Numbered from the stretch's first letter, positions 6,913 to 15,697 are shown. The stretch: DNA of 53,982 bases from Bacillota bacterium (GCA_023436395.1 JAEZJJ010000056.1:1-53982); one strand, 5' to 3'. A program made the numbers and translations. The notes: generated from the letters alone by a model not told the origin.

Positions 6913-9900
6913 ATGCAACGAAAACAAGCAAGCAAAACACTGTCGCTGCTACTGGCGATATGCCTGATATTGGTCATGCCGATAACAGCGGCGGCAGAAG
7001 GTGAAACATCGCTGGGGGATTCCAGCAACGCAACACCTGTCGACATTGTAATTACGTCTTTTGACGAACTAACTGAGGAAACGCTCTGGCAGGGCTACGA
7101 TTTCGGTGAAATCACAACGGAGGATGAAATCAATCTGCCAGACACACTGAGCGGCACGGACGATGAGAATAACCCTGTCACCCTAAGCGGCGTGACGTGG
7201 CAGAGCAGCCCGGATTTTGACTGGGAAACCTCCCAGAAGTACGAGTTTTCACCCTCGCTTCCGCAGGGCTATACACTGGGCTTGGTCGTGAACGCACCGG
7301 TTATTTCGGTATTCATCCGGCCGGAGGGCGGGGTGCAGATTATGTCAATGGCAGCAAATGCATCTAATCAATACGCATCTGATAAAGCTGCACTAATCTA
7401 TGCTTTAAAAAAGGAAACGCCGAATACCATAATCCTTACAGCAAATATTGCCTTGGACGATGAAACCGTCTACATGGGCGAAAGTCACACGATTGACACA
7501 GGCAGCTTTACCCTGACCATCAAAGACGGAAAGGACTCCGATTCTGGTGGAAGAATCCACTTGGGTGAGTACACATTAACGTTGAAAGGAAAGGCCGTTA
7601 TTGACAGCGTTCAGGGTATCTGTTCTGACAGTGGAACGCTGAACCTGGAAGATGTTACGGCGACGCTCAACATCGCCAACAGCATTATGACGAGAACGGT
7701 TAATGTGAATAACGGCGCAACCGTTAATTTGGACTCAAGCAGGAGCGGCTGGCTTAGCGAAGGGTTATTGTCAGTGCCCGAAAGCGACTGTTCGTTAAAT
7801 GTCAACTCTGGCGGTACTGTAAACATTCAAAACGCCGTCGGAACCGGCATTAGAAATAACAACGGCGGCACGATCACTATTAACAGCGGCGGCGCTATCA
7901 GCATTGGCGCTATTGGAAGTGACAACTGGGGCATATTTCAACAAAATGGCGGGGCATTAAAGCTTAATGGCGGTGAACTTAATGGTACGGAAGGCGGAGC
8001 GGTTTTTATTAATACCGGCACAACGGTCGAGGGTATGAGCGGTAAATTCATTGACCGGGGCATAACCCTGACGGCGACAGGCGAAGTCACAGTGGGCGAC
8101 GAGACAGCCCAGCCTAGCGCAACCGGATTGTCGAGTGGCTTGTACGTTTGGAACGGCAGCGCGTTTGCCAAAGCGGGCAGTGGTATAGGAGCCGACCTCG
8201 TAGTCCAAGGTGGAAACGGGGGCAATGGCACGGCAGGGGGCGATGGAATCGCGGGTGCGAACGATATACAAACCCTGTCCGATACAAGTTTTGACAACAT
8301 CTCTGTAATTAGCGGCAACGGTGGCGATAGCGGTGGAGGGAACCTGGGCGGCGTTGGCGGTAATGCCAAACTGAAACTCACCGCACCTGTTGTCACCGTA
8401 GGCGGAACTGTGCTCGTGAAAACCGGTAGCGATGGTGACAGCAATACGGGAGCATGGTGCGGTGAACCCCACTTCACTGTGGAAAACACCCTTCGGGCGT
8501 CATCCATCACAGTGGAAAGTACGCAAAATAACGCAGTCTATTGGGTATATGTCCACACGCTGGATGTGAGCGAGGATACCACCCTAACTATCAGCGGCCT
8601 GGATGCGGCGGGCAATTGCGTATTCGAAACAGTCAATATAGCCGATGGCAAAACGTTGACCATCAACAACGCCAATGGTGACTTGTGGATGGGTGCAATC
8701 CATTTCACAGGTAGTGGCACGGGGCGGATTGTGATTGAGGATGCCAGCCGGTTAATCATGAATGAGCTAAACTTCTTCCACAATCCTGCATTTGATATCT
8801 CAGCCTCGGCTATGGGTACGGCAATCACAAGCATAGACGTATCAAAAGGCGTTGTTGGAGGCGCAATGGATACAACACCCTATACTTTCAGTGCCGCAGG
8901 GCTTCCGGCGGGTATCAGCATTAACCCGACAACCGGTGTCATTTCCGGCACGCCCACAGCGGCATGCGCAGCAGGCACGGCAACCATCACGGTAACAGAT
9001 AGTTACCAAACCACCAAAAGCATTACCATCCATTATGGAGCCGTTTCGGCGGACAGCGGCGCAGGCACCAATACCGTCACCGTAGTAAGCGGCACAGGTG
9101 GCGGCGATTACGCGCAGGGTGCTACCGTCACCATCACGGCAGATGTCGCGCCTTCGGGACAACGGTTCAAAGAGTGGAATATCTCCCCGTCCGTCACCTT
9201 TGCAGGTGGCACAAGCAAATCTAGCCAAATTGCCATATTCACCATGCCTGTGCAAGCTGTCACGGCCACGGCCACTTATGAGAACATCCCTGCCGACACG
9301 ACTCCCGTAACCAGCGTGGCGCTGAACAGAACGAGCCTTTCCTTATACAGCAACACGACGCCTAATACCGCCACGCTGATCGCCACAGTTTCGCCGTCCG
9401 GCGCAACCGACAAAACGGTGATATGGGCCAGTGGTAATACGGCAGTGGCAACTGTAGACCAGAATGGTAATGTTACAGCTGTCGGCAACGGCACAGCGAT
9501 TATCACAGTTACTACAATAGATGGCAGCTATACAGATTCCTGCACTGTAACGGTTTCAACCTACAGCAGCAGCGGCGGATCTACAGGTGGTGGTAATGGC
9601 GGCTCCAGTGGTAGTGGCAACACTCCTAGTAGCTCCAAGAACATCACCACTGACAAAAAGACCGACCAACCTGTAATCGCCAGTCAGGACATGAAAGGCA
9701 CCGCAGACAAAAACGGCAAGGTCACCCTGACCATCACCGAATCACAGATCAAGAGCTTAATCGACAAAGCCAAAGCCACCGGCAACACAAAGGACGGTAT
9801 CGGTGTAACCGTAAACGTTCAATTTGATGCCGAAGGCAAAGACGTTGCCGTCACGCTGGATGAAAAGGCTCTGGCCCTTCTGATCAGCAGTGGCGTGGAA

Positions 9901-11109
9901 CATTTTGAAGTATCTACTCCCCTTGCAGGCTTTACCTTTGACAAGGCAGCCATCAAAGAAATCAGCAATCAAACCACAGGAGCCATCACCATTTCCGTTG
10001 TGCCTATCACCAAGCTTTCTTTCGCTGCTAATGCGCTGATTGGCAGTCGTCCGGTCTATGACCTGACAGTGAGCTATCAGAAGGATGGTAAAACCGTCAA
10101 TATCACAAGTTTTGGTAAAGGCTGGGTATCTCTTGCCATCGACTATCAAGCGGCTTACGGTGAAAAGATCGGAAACTTGTTTGGTGTGTATGTCGATGGA
10201 GACGGTAAGCCTCAGCTTCTTCAAAGTTCCAGCTACAATAATGGTAAGGTGATTTTCAGCAGAAACACCCTGTCCACCTATGGCGTGGGCTATAAGGCTT
10301 GGGATGACTTTACAGATATCACCAACCATTGGGCAAAAGACAACATAGACTTCGTGGTAAGTCGGGGACTTCTCACCGGCACAACAGCAACCACCTTCGC
10401 ACCAAATACAGAGATTACAAGAGCAGATTTCCTCATGGCGCTAGGGAAGCTGTCCAGCGCGGATGTGAGTAGTTACACAAAGAGCAGTTTCACCGACGTA
10501 ACAAATGCCAGTGCCGCCATGCCATATATCGAATGGGCAGTTAAAAACAAGATTGTGCAGGGCATCGGCGATAACAAGTTTGGCCCCGATAATAAGATCA
10601 GCCGACAGGATATGGCGGTTATGATGGTCAATTACGCCAAGGCCACCGGTTACACTCTGCCGGTATCGCGGCAGGCCGTCACCTTTACGGACAATGACAA
10701 AATCAGCACCTATGCCAAAGATGCGGTAAAAGCCATTCAGCAGGCGGATATTATCGTCGGTAAGGATACAGGCAAGTTTGACCCGCAGGCCAATGCCACC
10801 AGAGCCGAAGCCTCCACTATCCTGCGACAGTTTGTAGAAAGTGTGATCGACGAGGGTACAGCGCGTGGCTGGGTCAAAAACGACAGTGGGCAGTGGATGC
10901 ACTATAACTGGGAAGGAGAGCGCACCACCGGCTGGCTTTCCACTACCGAGGGGAACAAATACTATTTTGACGAAAACGGCTTGATGGTATCCGGCAAATG
11001 GGTACAGATTGGCGGTAAGTGGTACTATTTTCATAGTGACGGCAAGCTGGCCGTGAATACTACCATCGACGGATATGAAGTCGATGCGGACGGAGCAAGG
11101 AAAAAGTAA
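6913..11109 (+). CDS. SLH-domain surface protein with beta-helix, Ig-like domains and choline-binding-type repeats
   Basis: A modular cell-surface protein of 1398 residues. In order it shows: a signal peptide ending near AAAEG; a beta-helix-like region (about 140-590) with Gly/Asn-rich turns; a putative Ig fold (He_PIG-like, with AGISINPTTGVISGTP, about 620-700); an InlB/Fn-like bacterial repeat (about 720-790); a Big_2 Ig domain (about 800-880); a Ser/Gly linker; and a helper domain. Three SLH domains (about 1130-1310) bind secondary wall polymer, and two glucan/choline-binding-type repeats (WYYF motifs) lie at the C-terminus. The start at 6913 is picked because AGGAGGG lies 8 bp upstream; upstream in-frame ATGs would swallow that site. 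It is likely an adhesin or S-layer-associated protein under the divergent two-component system. Confidence 0.85.
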   Translation: MQRKQASKTLSLLLAICLILVMPITAAAEGETSLGDSSNATPVDIVITSFDELTEETLWQGYDFGEITTEDEINLPDTLSGTDDENNPVTLSGVTWQSSPDFDWETSQKYEFSPSLPQGYTLGLVVNAPVISVFIRPEGGVQIMSMAANASNQYASDKAALIYALKKETPNTIILTANIALDDETVYMGESHTIDTGSFTLTIKDGKDSDSGGRIHLGEYTLTLKGKAVIDSVQGICSDSGTLNLEDVTATLNIANSIMTRTVNVNNGATVNLDSSRSGWLSEGLLSVPESDCSLNVNSGGTVNIQNAVGTGIRNNNGGTITINSGGAISIGAIGSDNWGIFQQNGGALKLNGGELNGTEGGAVFINTGTTVEGMSGKFIDRGITLTATGEVTVGDETAQPSATGLSSGLYVWNGSAFAKAGSGIGADLVVQGGNGGNGTAGGDGIAGANDIQTLSDTSFDNISVISGNGGDSGGGNLGGVGGNAKLKLTAPVVTVGGTVLVKTGSDGDSNTGAWCGEPHFTVENTLRASSITVESTQNNAVYWVYVHTLDVSEDTTLTISGLDAAGNCVFETVNIADGKTLTINNANGDLWMGAIHFTGSGTGRIVIEDASRLIMNELNFFHNPAFDISASAMGTAITSIDVSKGVVGGAMDTTPYTFSAAGLPAGISINPTTGVISGTPTAACAAGTATITVTDSYQTTKSITIHYGAVSADSGAGTNTVTVVSGTGGGDYAQGATVTITADVAPSGQRFKEWNISPSVTFAGGTSKSSQIAIFTMPVQAVTATATYENIPADTTPVTSVALNRTSLSLYSNTTPNTATLIATVSPSGATDKTVIWASGNTAVATVDQNGNVTAVGNGTAIITVTTIDGSYTDSCTVTVSTYSSSGGSTGGGNGGSSGSGNTPSSSKNITTDKKTDQPVIASQDMKGTADKNGKVTLTITESQIKSLIDKAKATGNTKDGIGVTVNVQFDAEGKDVAVTLDEKALALLISSGVEHFEVSTPLAGFTFDKAAIKEISNQTTGAITISVVPITKLSFAANALIGSRPVYDLTVSYQKDGKTVNITSFGKGWVSLAIDYQAAYGEKIGNLFGVYVDGDGKPQLLQSSSYNNGKVIFSRNTLSTYGVGYKAWDDFTDITNHWAKDNIDFVVSRGLLTGTTATTFAPNTEITRADFLMALGKLSSADVSSYTKSSFTDVTNASAAMPYIEWAVKNKIVQGIGDNKFGPDNKISRQDMAVMMVNYAKATGYTLPVSRQAVTFTDNDKISTYAKDAVKAIQQADIIVGKDTGKFDPQANATRAEASTILRQFVESVIDEGTARGWVKNDSGQWMHYNWEGERTTGWLSTTEGNKYYFDENGLMVSGKWVQIGGKWYYFHSDGKLAVNTTIDGYEVDADGARKK

Positions 11110-11177
11110 GATAATTTCATTGTTGGTATGCGGGAGAAATCCTCTCCTGCTCCAAATAAAATTAAGGGGGAAAAGGC

Positions 11178-12047
11178 ATGAATTATGAATTTGAAATCAA
11201 AACTGGAGATCAATCTGGTGCAGGGACTGACTCGAACATTTTTCTAGTTCTTTACGGCGAGTATGGGGAAACATCGGAGGTGAGGTTGAATGGCCATATA
11301 TCAGGCAACGCTTTTGAAAGAAATAAGACGGACAAATTCAAAATTGATATGAACGAGGACGTGGGCAGAGTCTACAGAATCGATCTGCGCAGCGATTGTA
11401 AATATGCGGGATCTGACTGGCTCTTGTCTTACATCAAAATTACACGGAGCGGCAAAACAGAGGAAGACGAATCCAATCTGCCGTCGACATTTCAAATCAA
11501 CAAATGGATCAATAACCAGGCAAGCAAAAAATTTTATACTAGATATGATGACTGGAAGAGTGTCATAAAGTATGAAACTATCCAAGAAGAATACAAGTCG
11601 TACACGGTGAATGTCCCTCGCCGATCCACCTTTACTTATGAAAAGACTGTAGTAACGACAACAAACTTTTTTTACAAAAACGTCATCACAAAGAAAACAA
11701 CTACCGCATTCAACGCGGAAATGAGTTCCAAGTCCAGCTTATCCGTAACGGCTGGAATTGCCGAGGGGCTCTCCGCAACGGCCGCATCTGAGAAATTTTT
11801 GAAATTCGGCTTTAGTAAAACCAATGAGACTTCTGAATTGGACGAGACCGTAAAGACGGAAAACCATGAGATTTCGGAAACGGTCAAGCAAGAATTACGC
11901 AATGAAAGTGACCAAGATCAAGTGTATGAAGCGACATTTAGCTTAATTAAGGTGAACGCCATCAGCCAGATGAATAGCGTTATTGCATTATTCTCCGCCA
12001 ATTCGGAAATCGTGTTTACCGGATTCAAACTTATTTCTCCAAAATAA
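11178..12047 (+). CDS. PLAT/LH2-domain protein with aerolysin/ETX-MTX2-like pore-forming region
   Basis: The product is 289 residues. Residues 1-100 form a PLAT/LH2 beta-sandwich (KTGDQSGAGTDSNIF..LYGE, FERNKTDKF, DWLLSYIKI), a fold that binds lipids or membrane proteins. From about 135 the sequence becomes Thr/Ser-rich with alternating polarity (TVVTTTNFFYK, KKTTTAFNAEMSSKSSLSV). It contains an amphipathic hairpin (SVTAGIAEGLSATAASEKFL) flanked by long strands, the signature of aerolysin/ETX-MTX2 beta-pore formers. There is no signal peptide, so release would need lysis or a non-classical route, as for crystal-type toxins. The ribosome site AAGGGGGAAAAGGC is strong. It lies 68 bp after the SLH gene, probably co-transcribed. 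The toxin assignment is inference from pattern. Confidence 0.65.
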   Translation: MNYEFEIKTGDQSGAGTDSNIFLVLYGEYGETSEVRLNGHISGNAFERNKTDKFKIDMNEDVGRVYRIDLRSDCKYAGSDWLLSYIKITRSGKTEEDESNLPSTFQINKWINNQASKKFYTRYDDWKSVIKYETIQEEYKSYTVNVPRRSTFTYEKTVVTTTNFFYKNVITKKTTTAFNAEMSSKSSLSVTAGIAEGLSATAASEKFLKFGFSKTNETSELDETVKTENHEISETVKQELRNESDQDQVYEATFSLIKVNAISQMNSVIALFSANSEIVFTGFKLISPK

Positions 12048-12065
12048 ACACCAAGTGAACAGAGC

Positions 12066-12088
12066 GTAAGTGCTTCAAAATAGGACGT
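12066..12088 (+). repeat. IS66 left terminal inverted repeat
   Basis: GTAAGTGCTTCAAAATAGGA begins here and is the inverse of 917-939 (21 of 23 matches). In IS66 elements this is the left end, so the element body lay to the right. No transposase remains there. The G+C-rich composition stops at this point. Confidence 0.6.
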
Positions 12089-12110
12089 AGTGTAAAAAGT
12101 ATAAATCACT

Positions 12111-12150
12111 AACCCCTTGAAAATTCGTCATTTTTCAAGGGGGTTGTTTT
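12111..12150. terminator. Rho-independent terminator after the island
   Basis: CCCCTTGAAAA pairs perfectly with TTTTCAAGGGG across an 8-base loop, followed by GTTGTTTT. It could end the SLH/PLAT transcript or insulate the IS66 end. Confidence 0.65.
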
Positions 12151-12284
12151 GTATTCTAACATAGATAAATTGAGTTAAAAATGTTATAATAACAGTATCA
12201 AATAGGTGAAGAAAAGGTGTTGGAGTGAGGTGATAAAGTGAGACACCTATGATATGATGATAGAATCATATGAAGGAGATAAAA

Positions 12285-12350
12285 TGTATAACAAGTACTG
12301 AGAAGAAATAAAAGAAGAAATTGCAATTTATAGCATAGGTGTATCAAAAA
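12285..12350 (+). pseudogene. IS3-family OrfA fragment
   Basis: After a good ribosome site (GAAGGAGATAAA), the frame reads MYNKY, an in-frame TGA, then EEIKEEIAIYSIGVSKKHR, which resembles the N-terminus of an IS3-type OrfA. It is cut off by repeat copy 2. The preceding GTGAGACACCTATGATATGAT also occurs, nearly unchanged, at 15412-15432. The 800 bases from 12048 to 12847 hold only such remnants and repeats. Confidence 0.4.
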
Positions 12351-12375
12351 AGCACCGCAGTCCAATATTAAGATC

Positions 12376-12571
12376 ATAAAAATACAGGGGTCCTATAGTA
12401 AGATGAGTTTTAATCATGTTATTATAGGGCTTTTTAAATAGGCAAATATCACATGTTTATTCCATAAATCTCCCATACCTAAGCAGTATTTTTAGTTTAT
12501 GATGAGACTAGAAATAAGAAAGATAATCTAAAGGAGCATAAGCTGTATGAGAAACAGAAAGTAGAGATTAA
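12376..12571. repeat. 196-bp direct repeat, copy 2
   Basis: Same length and nearly the same sequence as 510-705, in the same orientation. It lies about 11.9 kb away, on the far side of the IS66-bounded island. The match starts at ATAAAAATACAG and stops at GTAGAGATTA in both copies. Confidence 0.7.
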
Positions 12572-12611
12572 ATTTTCTTATTAAGAGGATTTACTTCTAT
12601 AAGATGCAATT

Positions 12612-12765
12612 ATATGAGACTTTCAAGTTATTGACTACCAATGACTTATGAGTTTTTTATTTGTTGTAAGAAAATAGTAAGCATTTTCAAGTTATGCTAG
12701 GTGGTTTTAATTAACCTTCGTCCCTACGACGTCGCAAGGTCGACGTGAATGTCAGTCAGAAAAGG
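12612..12765. repeat. Palindromic intergenic repeat (PIR), full copy 1
   Basis: The left half is a terminator-like hairpin around TTCAAGTTATTGACTACC with a T run. The middle is TAAGAAAATAGTAAGC. The right half ends in a compact palindrome, TACGACGTCGCAAGGTCGAC. The same order occurs at 20030-20215, and half copies lie at 14668-14722 and 14828-14935. Confidence 0.65.
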
Positions 12766-12847
12766 TTCAATTAATTTGATTAGGATGGGTTAATAGGTAT
12801 ATAATATAGATAGGATAAATACCAAAATAAAGGTTATAGGTGGACTA

Positions 12848-13642
12848 ATGAAAATAACCAACTATGAAGATATGATAATGAAAAGGGCGATGAATATATT
12901 TGCTCAAGAATGATTAAAGTTCTTTGGTATTGATAAAGAGGTAAAGGAACTTGGACCTACAGAGTTAGTGGTATTAGAAAGTAGAAATATGTTCATTGAT
13001 TACACCTTTCTTATGGAAGATGATACTTATATACACATTGAGTTTCAGACTACGAATAAAGGTATAGCTGACTTAAGAAGATTTAGAGCTTATGAAGCAC
13101 TATTAAGCTATCAAACAGGTAAAGATGTTGTGACATATGTTATTTACTCGGGAGACATTATAAACCCAAAAGATATTCATCATACAGGTATAAGTGAGTA
13201 TAGAGTAAAAACCATATCCATGGCGAGTAAAGATGGTGTTAAAGTATTCAATGCTATTATAGACAAAATACAATCTGGAAAAGATATAACAACACAAGAT
13301 ATTATAGAATTAACCTTTACACCAATAATGGGTGGAAAGCAGTCTAAAGTGGATAAAATATTACAAGCTATTAGATTGGTAAAGAATGTAGACAAGAATT
13401 ATAGATGTGATGTTGAATCAATACTTTATGCGTTTGCTAATAAGTTTTTAGATGAAGTAGATTTAGAAAAAGTAAAGAAGGAATTGAGAGTGACAGAGAT
13501 AGGGAGAAGTTTAGTTGAAGAGGGAAAAAAAGAGAAGGCGATAGAAATAGCTAGAGAGCTATTAGATATTCTTTCAGTAGAAATGATTGCTAAGAAAACT
13601 GGACTAACAGTGGAGGAAGTTGAAGCACTTAAAAGTAAATAA
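12848..13642 (+). pseudogene. Rpn-type PD-(D/E)XK nuclease gene with in-frame stop
   Basis: From ATG 12848 the frame gives MKITNYEDMIMKRAMNIFAQE, then TGA at 12911-12913, then continues without interruption to 13642 for 264 codons in all. The protein resembles the Rpn/PDDEXK recombination-promoting nuclease and transposase-like family. It has a catalytic D (FIDYTF), an E-x-Q motif (IHIEFQ), a long helical middle and a C-terminal helix typical of the family (IAKKTGLTVEEVEALK). The stop probably replaces a Trp codon. A shorter product could start at GTG 12968, but it would lack the N-terminal core helix, so the gene is probably dead. Confidence 0.65.
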
Positions 13643-13760
13643 TTTATAGTATATTAAAGGAGAACTTTAGGAGATTTGTAGCTGTTTTTAAGAAATTACT
13701 TGACCTGCACGTTACGGATACCTGTATATTAAGGGCTAGAATGATACCGAGGAGGAGATT

Positions 13761-14660
13761 ATGATGCAGATTAATGAGGTTATCAAACAAGTTGACTTAA
13801 GCAAACGTGCAATTAAGTATTACGAGGAGGCAGGGCTTCTGCAGGTAGCTAAAGGAGAAAATGGCTATAGAAATTATAGCCAAGAGGATATTAGGGTTCT
13901 AAAAGAGATTGCTATTTATCGTAAATTAGGGATTAGTATTAGAGATATTAAGGCGCTACTTCAAGATAAAAATAAAGCATTACTAGAAAATATCTATACA
14001 GAAAAAAGCAGTCAATTGGAAGAATCTAAACAAGAAGTAGAGGCATTAAAACAATTCATACAAAATCATGATGTAGATAAGTTTTATAAGGAAATAGATT
14101 ATAAGACTATAGGTAAAGCTATACAAGAAATGATACCGGGGTTTTATGGTTATTTTTTTATGAATCACTTTATGCCTTATCTGGAAATTCAAATTGAGAC
14201 ACCAGAGCAACAAGAAGCTTATGAAAATATTATTGAGTTTTGGGATAATGTAGATATTAAGATTCCGTTAGTTATGAAACTAAGCAGTTATCTTATGTAT
14301 AAACTACCTAAACCAAGACTAGAACAAATGGCTACTCGACTGGAAGAACAATTAAGAAAGTATGTAAATACTACAGAGCAAGAGTATGAAGGATTAAAAC
14401 AGCAGACTAAAAGAGGTGTGAAAATGCAGAATAACATACTGTATAAATATCACCCTGTTTTTATTTCCAAAAAACAATTTATGAAACGCTTACAAGATTG
14501 TGGCTATAATGATATTTTTATTCCCAATATGATAGCACTATCTCCTAGTTACAAGGCGTATCATGGGGCTTTGACAAATATGAATAATAGAATCTGCAAG
14601 GATTTAGGGTTATATTATGATTCAAGTTTTAATTTAGTTATGAAGAAGGATGATCAGTAG
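13761..14660 (+). CDS. MerR-family transcriptional regulator
   Basis: The product is 299 residues with an N-terminal MerR winged helix (1-70: VDLSKRAIKYYEEAGLL, NGYRNYSQEDIRVLKEI), a dimerisation coiled coil (about 75-105) and a roughly 190-residue C-terminal effector region of no family I can name. MerR proteins twist promoters with long spacers and usually respond to metals, drugs or redox. This one lacks the metal-binding Cys cluster after the coiled coil, so a drug or metabolite signal is more likely. The start could be ATG 13761 or 13764; GGAGGAG is just upstream. It stands alone; an MFS remnant lies 5 kb downstream. Confidence 0.85.
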   Translation: MMQINEVIKQVDLSKRAIKYYEEAGLLQVAKGENGYRNYSQEDIRVLKEIAIYRKLGISIRDIKALLQDKNKALLENIYTEKSSQLEESKQEVEALKQFIQNHDVDKFYKEIDYKTIGKAIQEMIPGFYGYFFMNHFMPYLEIQIETPEQQEAYENIIEFWDNVDIKIPLVMKLSSYLMYKLPKPRLEQMATRLEEQLRKYVNTTEQEYEGLKQQTKRGVKMQNNILYKYHPVFISKKQFMKRLQDCGYNDIFIPNMIALSPSYKAYHGALTNMNNRICKDLGLYYDSSFNLVMKKDDQ

Positions 14661-14667
14661 AGTGAGG

Positions 14668-14722
14668 CAAGTAGTTTTAATTCATTTCTATTACTACGAC
14701 GTCAGAAGGTCGTCAAAGAGCA
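14668..14722. repeat. PIR, right half copy
   Basis: AAGTAGTTTTAATTCATT..TACTACGACGTCAGAAGGTCGTC matches the right half of the full copies at 12612-12765 and 20030-20215. The palindrome is slightly shortened. Confidence 0.5.
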
Positions 14723-14827
14723 AGGGATGATGTGTCTAACTTGCAATATAGAGGATATAGTCATTAAAAATCAAAGGGTGTAAACTTTGTTAAATGAATG
14801 CCAAATGACAATTCAGCAGGATTTCTA

Positions 14828-14935
14828 AACCGTGTATCATAAGTAAAGCTTAGAATAGTAAAAGATATAAGAACTCTCAAGTTATTAGTATACAATGGCT
14901 TGGGAGATTTTTGTATTAGTAAGAAAATAGTGAAG
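14828..14935. repeat. PIR, left half copy fused to doc
   Basis: The sequence from AACCGTGTATCAT through CTCTCAAGTTATTAGTATAC..CTTGGGAG and GTAAGAAAATAGTGA matches the left half of 20030-20215. It then switches to the doc coding sequence exactly where repeat and gene share AAAATAGTGA. That overlap suggests recombination at short homology. Confidence 0.55.
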
Positions 14936-15190
14936 AATATAGAATTTGAGCAATTAGTATTGTTTCATAAAAAGATAGTAGTAAGGACTGGCGGGTGTAG
15001 TGGGGTCAGAGATGTAGGACTTCTTAAAAGTGCTTTAGGTAGAGGGGATATGACGTTTGGGGGGGCAGAACTATATACACCAGATGAAAGAAAGATAGCA
15101 GTCATAACACATAGTCTTATCTGTAATCATGGATTTGTAGATGGGAATAAGCGTATTGGTGTTGCTGAGTTTGGGATTATAGATACTTAG
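14930..15190 (+). pseudogene. Doc-family toxin copy 1, antitoxin lost
   Basis: The 86 codons are almost identical to the doc gene at 20497. The Fic-fold motif H-G-F-V-D-G-N-K-R is intact. The sequence upstream of the GTG is the PIR left half, not a DUF2281 antitoxin gene, and no ribosome site precedes it. Doc proteins AMPylate or phosphorylate EF-Tu and need the HxFxDGNKR loop. Both copies end early (GIIDT stop) compared with typical Doc of about 120 residues. The sequence after the stop, reading LEEYDEHEYNPSKYH in another frame, is also shared. It is probably silent. Confidence 0.65.
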
Positions 15191-15537
15191 AAGAATACGA
15201 TGAACATGAGTATAACCCTAGTAAATATCATTGGATAACAATTGATGATGATTTTATTACTGATTAATGGAATGAAATGGTGTTTATGAGAACTTATTTT
15301 CATTCATTGACTAGCCGGTGTTTGGACTTGCAAGATGGGGAATTACCTTGATTCCATCAGAATCATTAGAGGTGTTCTATGAGATTATACACTATGGGGT
15401 GTAACTGAAAAAGTGAAACACCTATGATATGATTGAAGTGCCCCATGTCAAGTAGACAGCGAAAATAATAAAAATTTTGTATTGCCAATTACTGAATTGT
15501 TACCCGTCAAGTGGACGATCAAAAATATAAATCTTTT
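15191..15537. other. IS-remnant region between doc copy 1 and the metal cluster
   Basis: No intact gene. 15191-15270 continues the duplicated doc tail. 15412-15432 (GTGAAACACCTATGATATGAT) matches sequence next to the OrfA remnant at 12238. CCCATGTCAAGTAGACAG (15443-15460) and ACCCGTCAAGTGGACGATC (about 15502-15520) look like a pair of IS3-type ends left behind. Confidence 0.4.
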
Positions 15538-15570
15538 CTGCCAGAAGGTGTTATCTTCTGGCAGTTTTTA
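15538..15570. terminator. Rho-independent terminator
   Basis: CTGCCAGAAG pairs perfectly with CTTCTGGCAG across a 7-base loop, followed by TTTTTAT. Confidence 0.75.
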
Positions 15571-15629
15571 TGTATTCGTTCGTGTTTAGGATATGTCAGT
15601 CCGACAAAATATAGAGTGGGATAAGAGGT

Positions 15630-15697
15630 AGATATCACATATTTATCCCACAAATCTCCCATACCTAAGCAATATTTTTGGTTTATGATGAGGCTAG
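15630..15697 (+). promoter_or_regulatory. Promoter-like segment upstream of the HMA-SafE gene (repeat copy 3)
   Basis: AGATATCACATATTTATCCC..AATCTCCCATACCTAAGCAATATTTTTGG..TTTATGATGAG matches the core of the 196-bp repeats at 510 and 12376. Here it lies directly upstream of an intact metal-related gene, with TATGAT (15684-15689) as a possible -10. Conservation across three copies marks the functional part. No classic -35 is evident, which fits an activator-dependent promoter. Confidence 0.45.

Larger units (their letters stand above)
940..12065. mobile_element. G+C-rich island between two IS66 ends
   Basis: Bases 940-12065 lie between a right IS66 end (917-939) and a left IS66 end (12066-12088), the arrangement of a composite transposon whose flanking elements point the same way. 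The interior is visibly richer in G+C and uses G/C-ending codons, unlike everything from 12.1 kb onward. It contains six genes in two divergent groups. No matching 8-bp target duplications were found at the inner boundaries, and both IS66 copies are broken. The island is therefore best read as an immobilised composite element or an insertion between old IS copies. Confidence 0.6.

Noticed and set aside
7611..8510. Long open frames on the minus strand inside the SLH-protein gene
   Set aside because: They are antisense shadows of a G+C-rich, Gly/Asn/Thr-rich coding region. They lack ribosome sites and their residue mix (Pro/Leu/Val-rich) is that of a complement.
11110..11177. Terminator between the SLH and PLAT genes
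   Set aside because: GCGGGAGA/TCTCCTGC can pair but no T run follows, so co-transcription is more likely.
12911..12913. Selenocysteine at the in-frame TGA of the Rpn-type gene
   Set aside because: The position fits a Trp in the family, not a Cys, and no SECIS-like hairpin follows directly.
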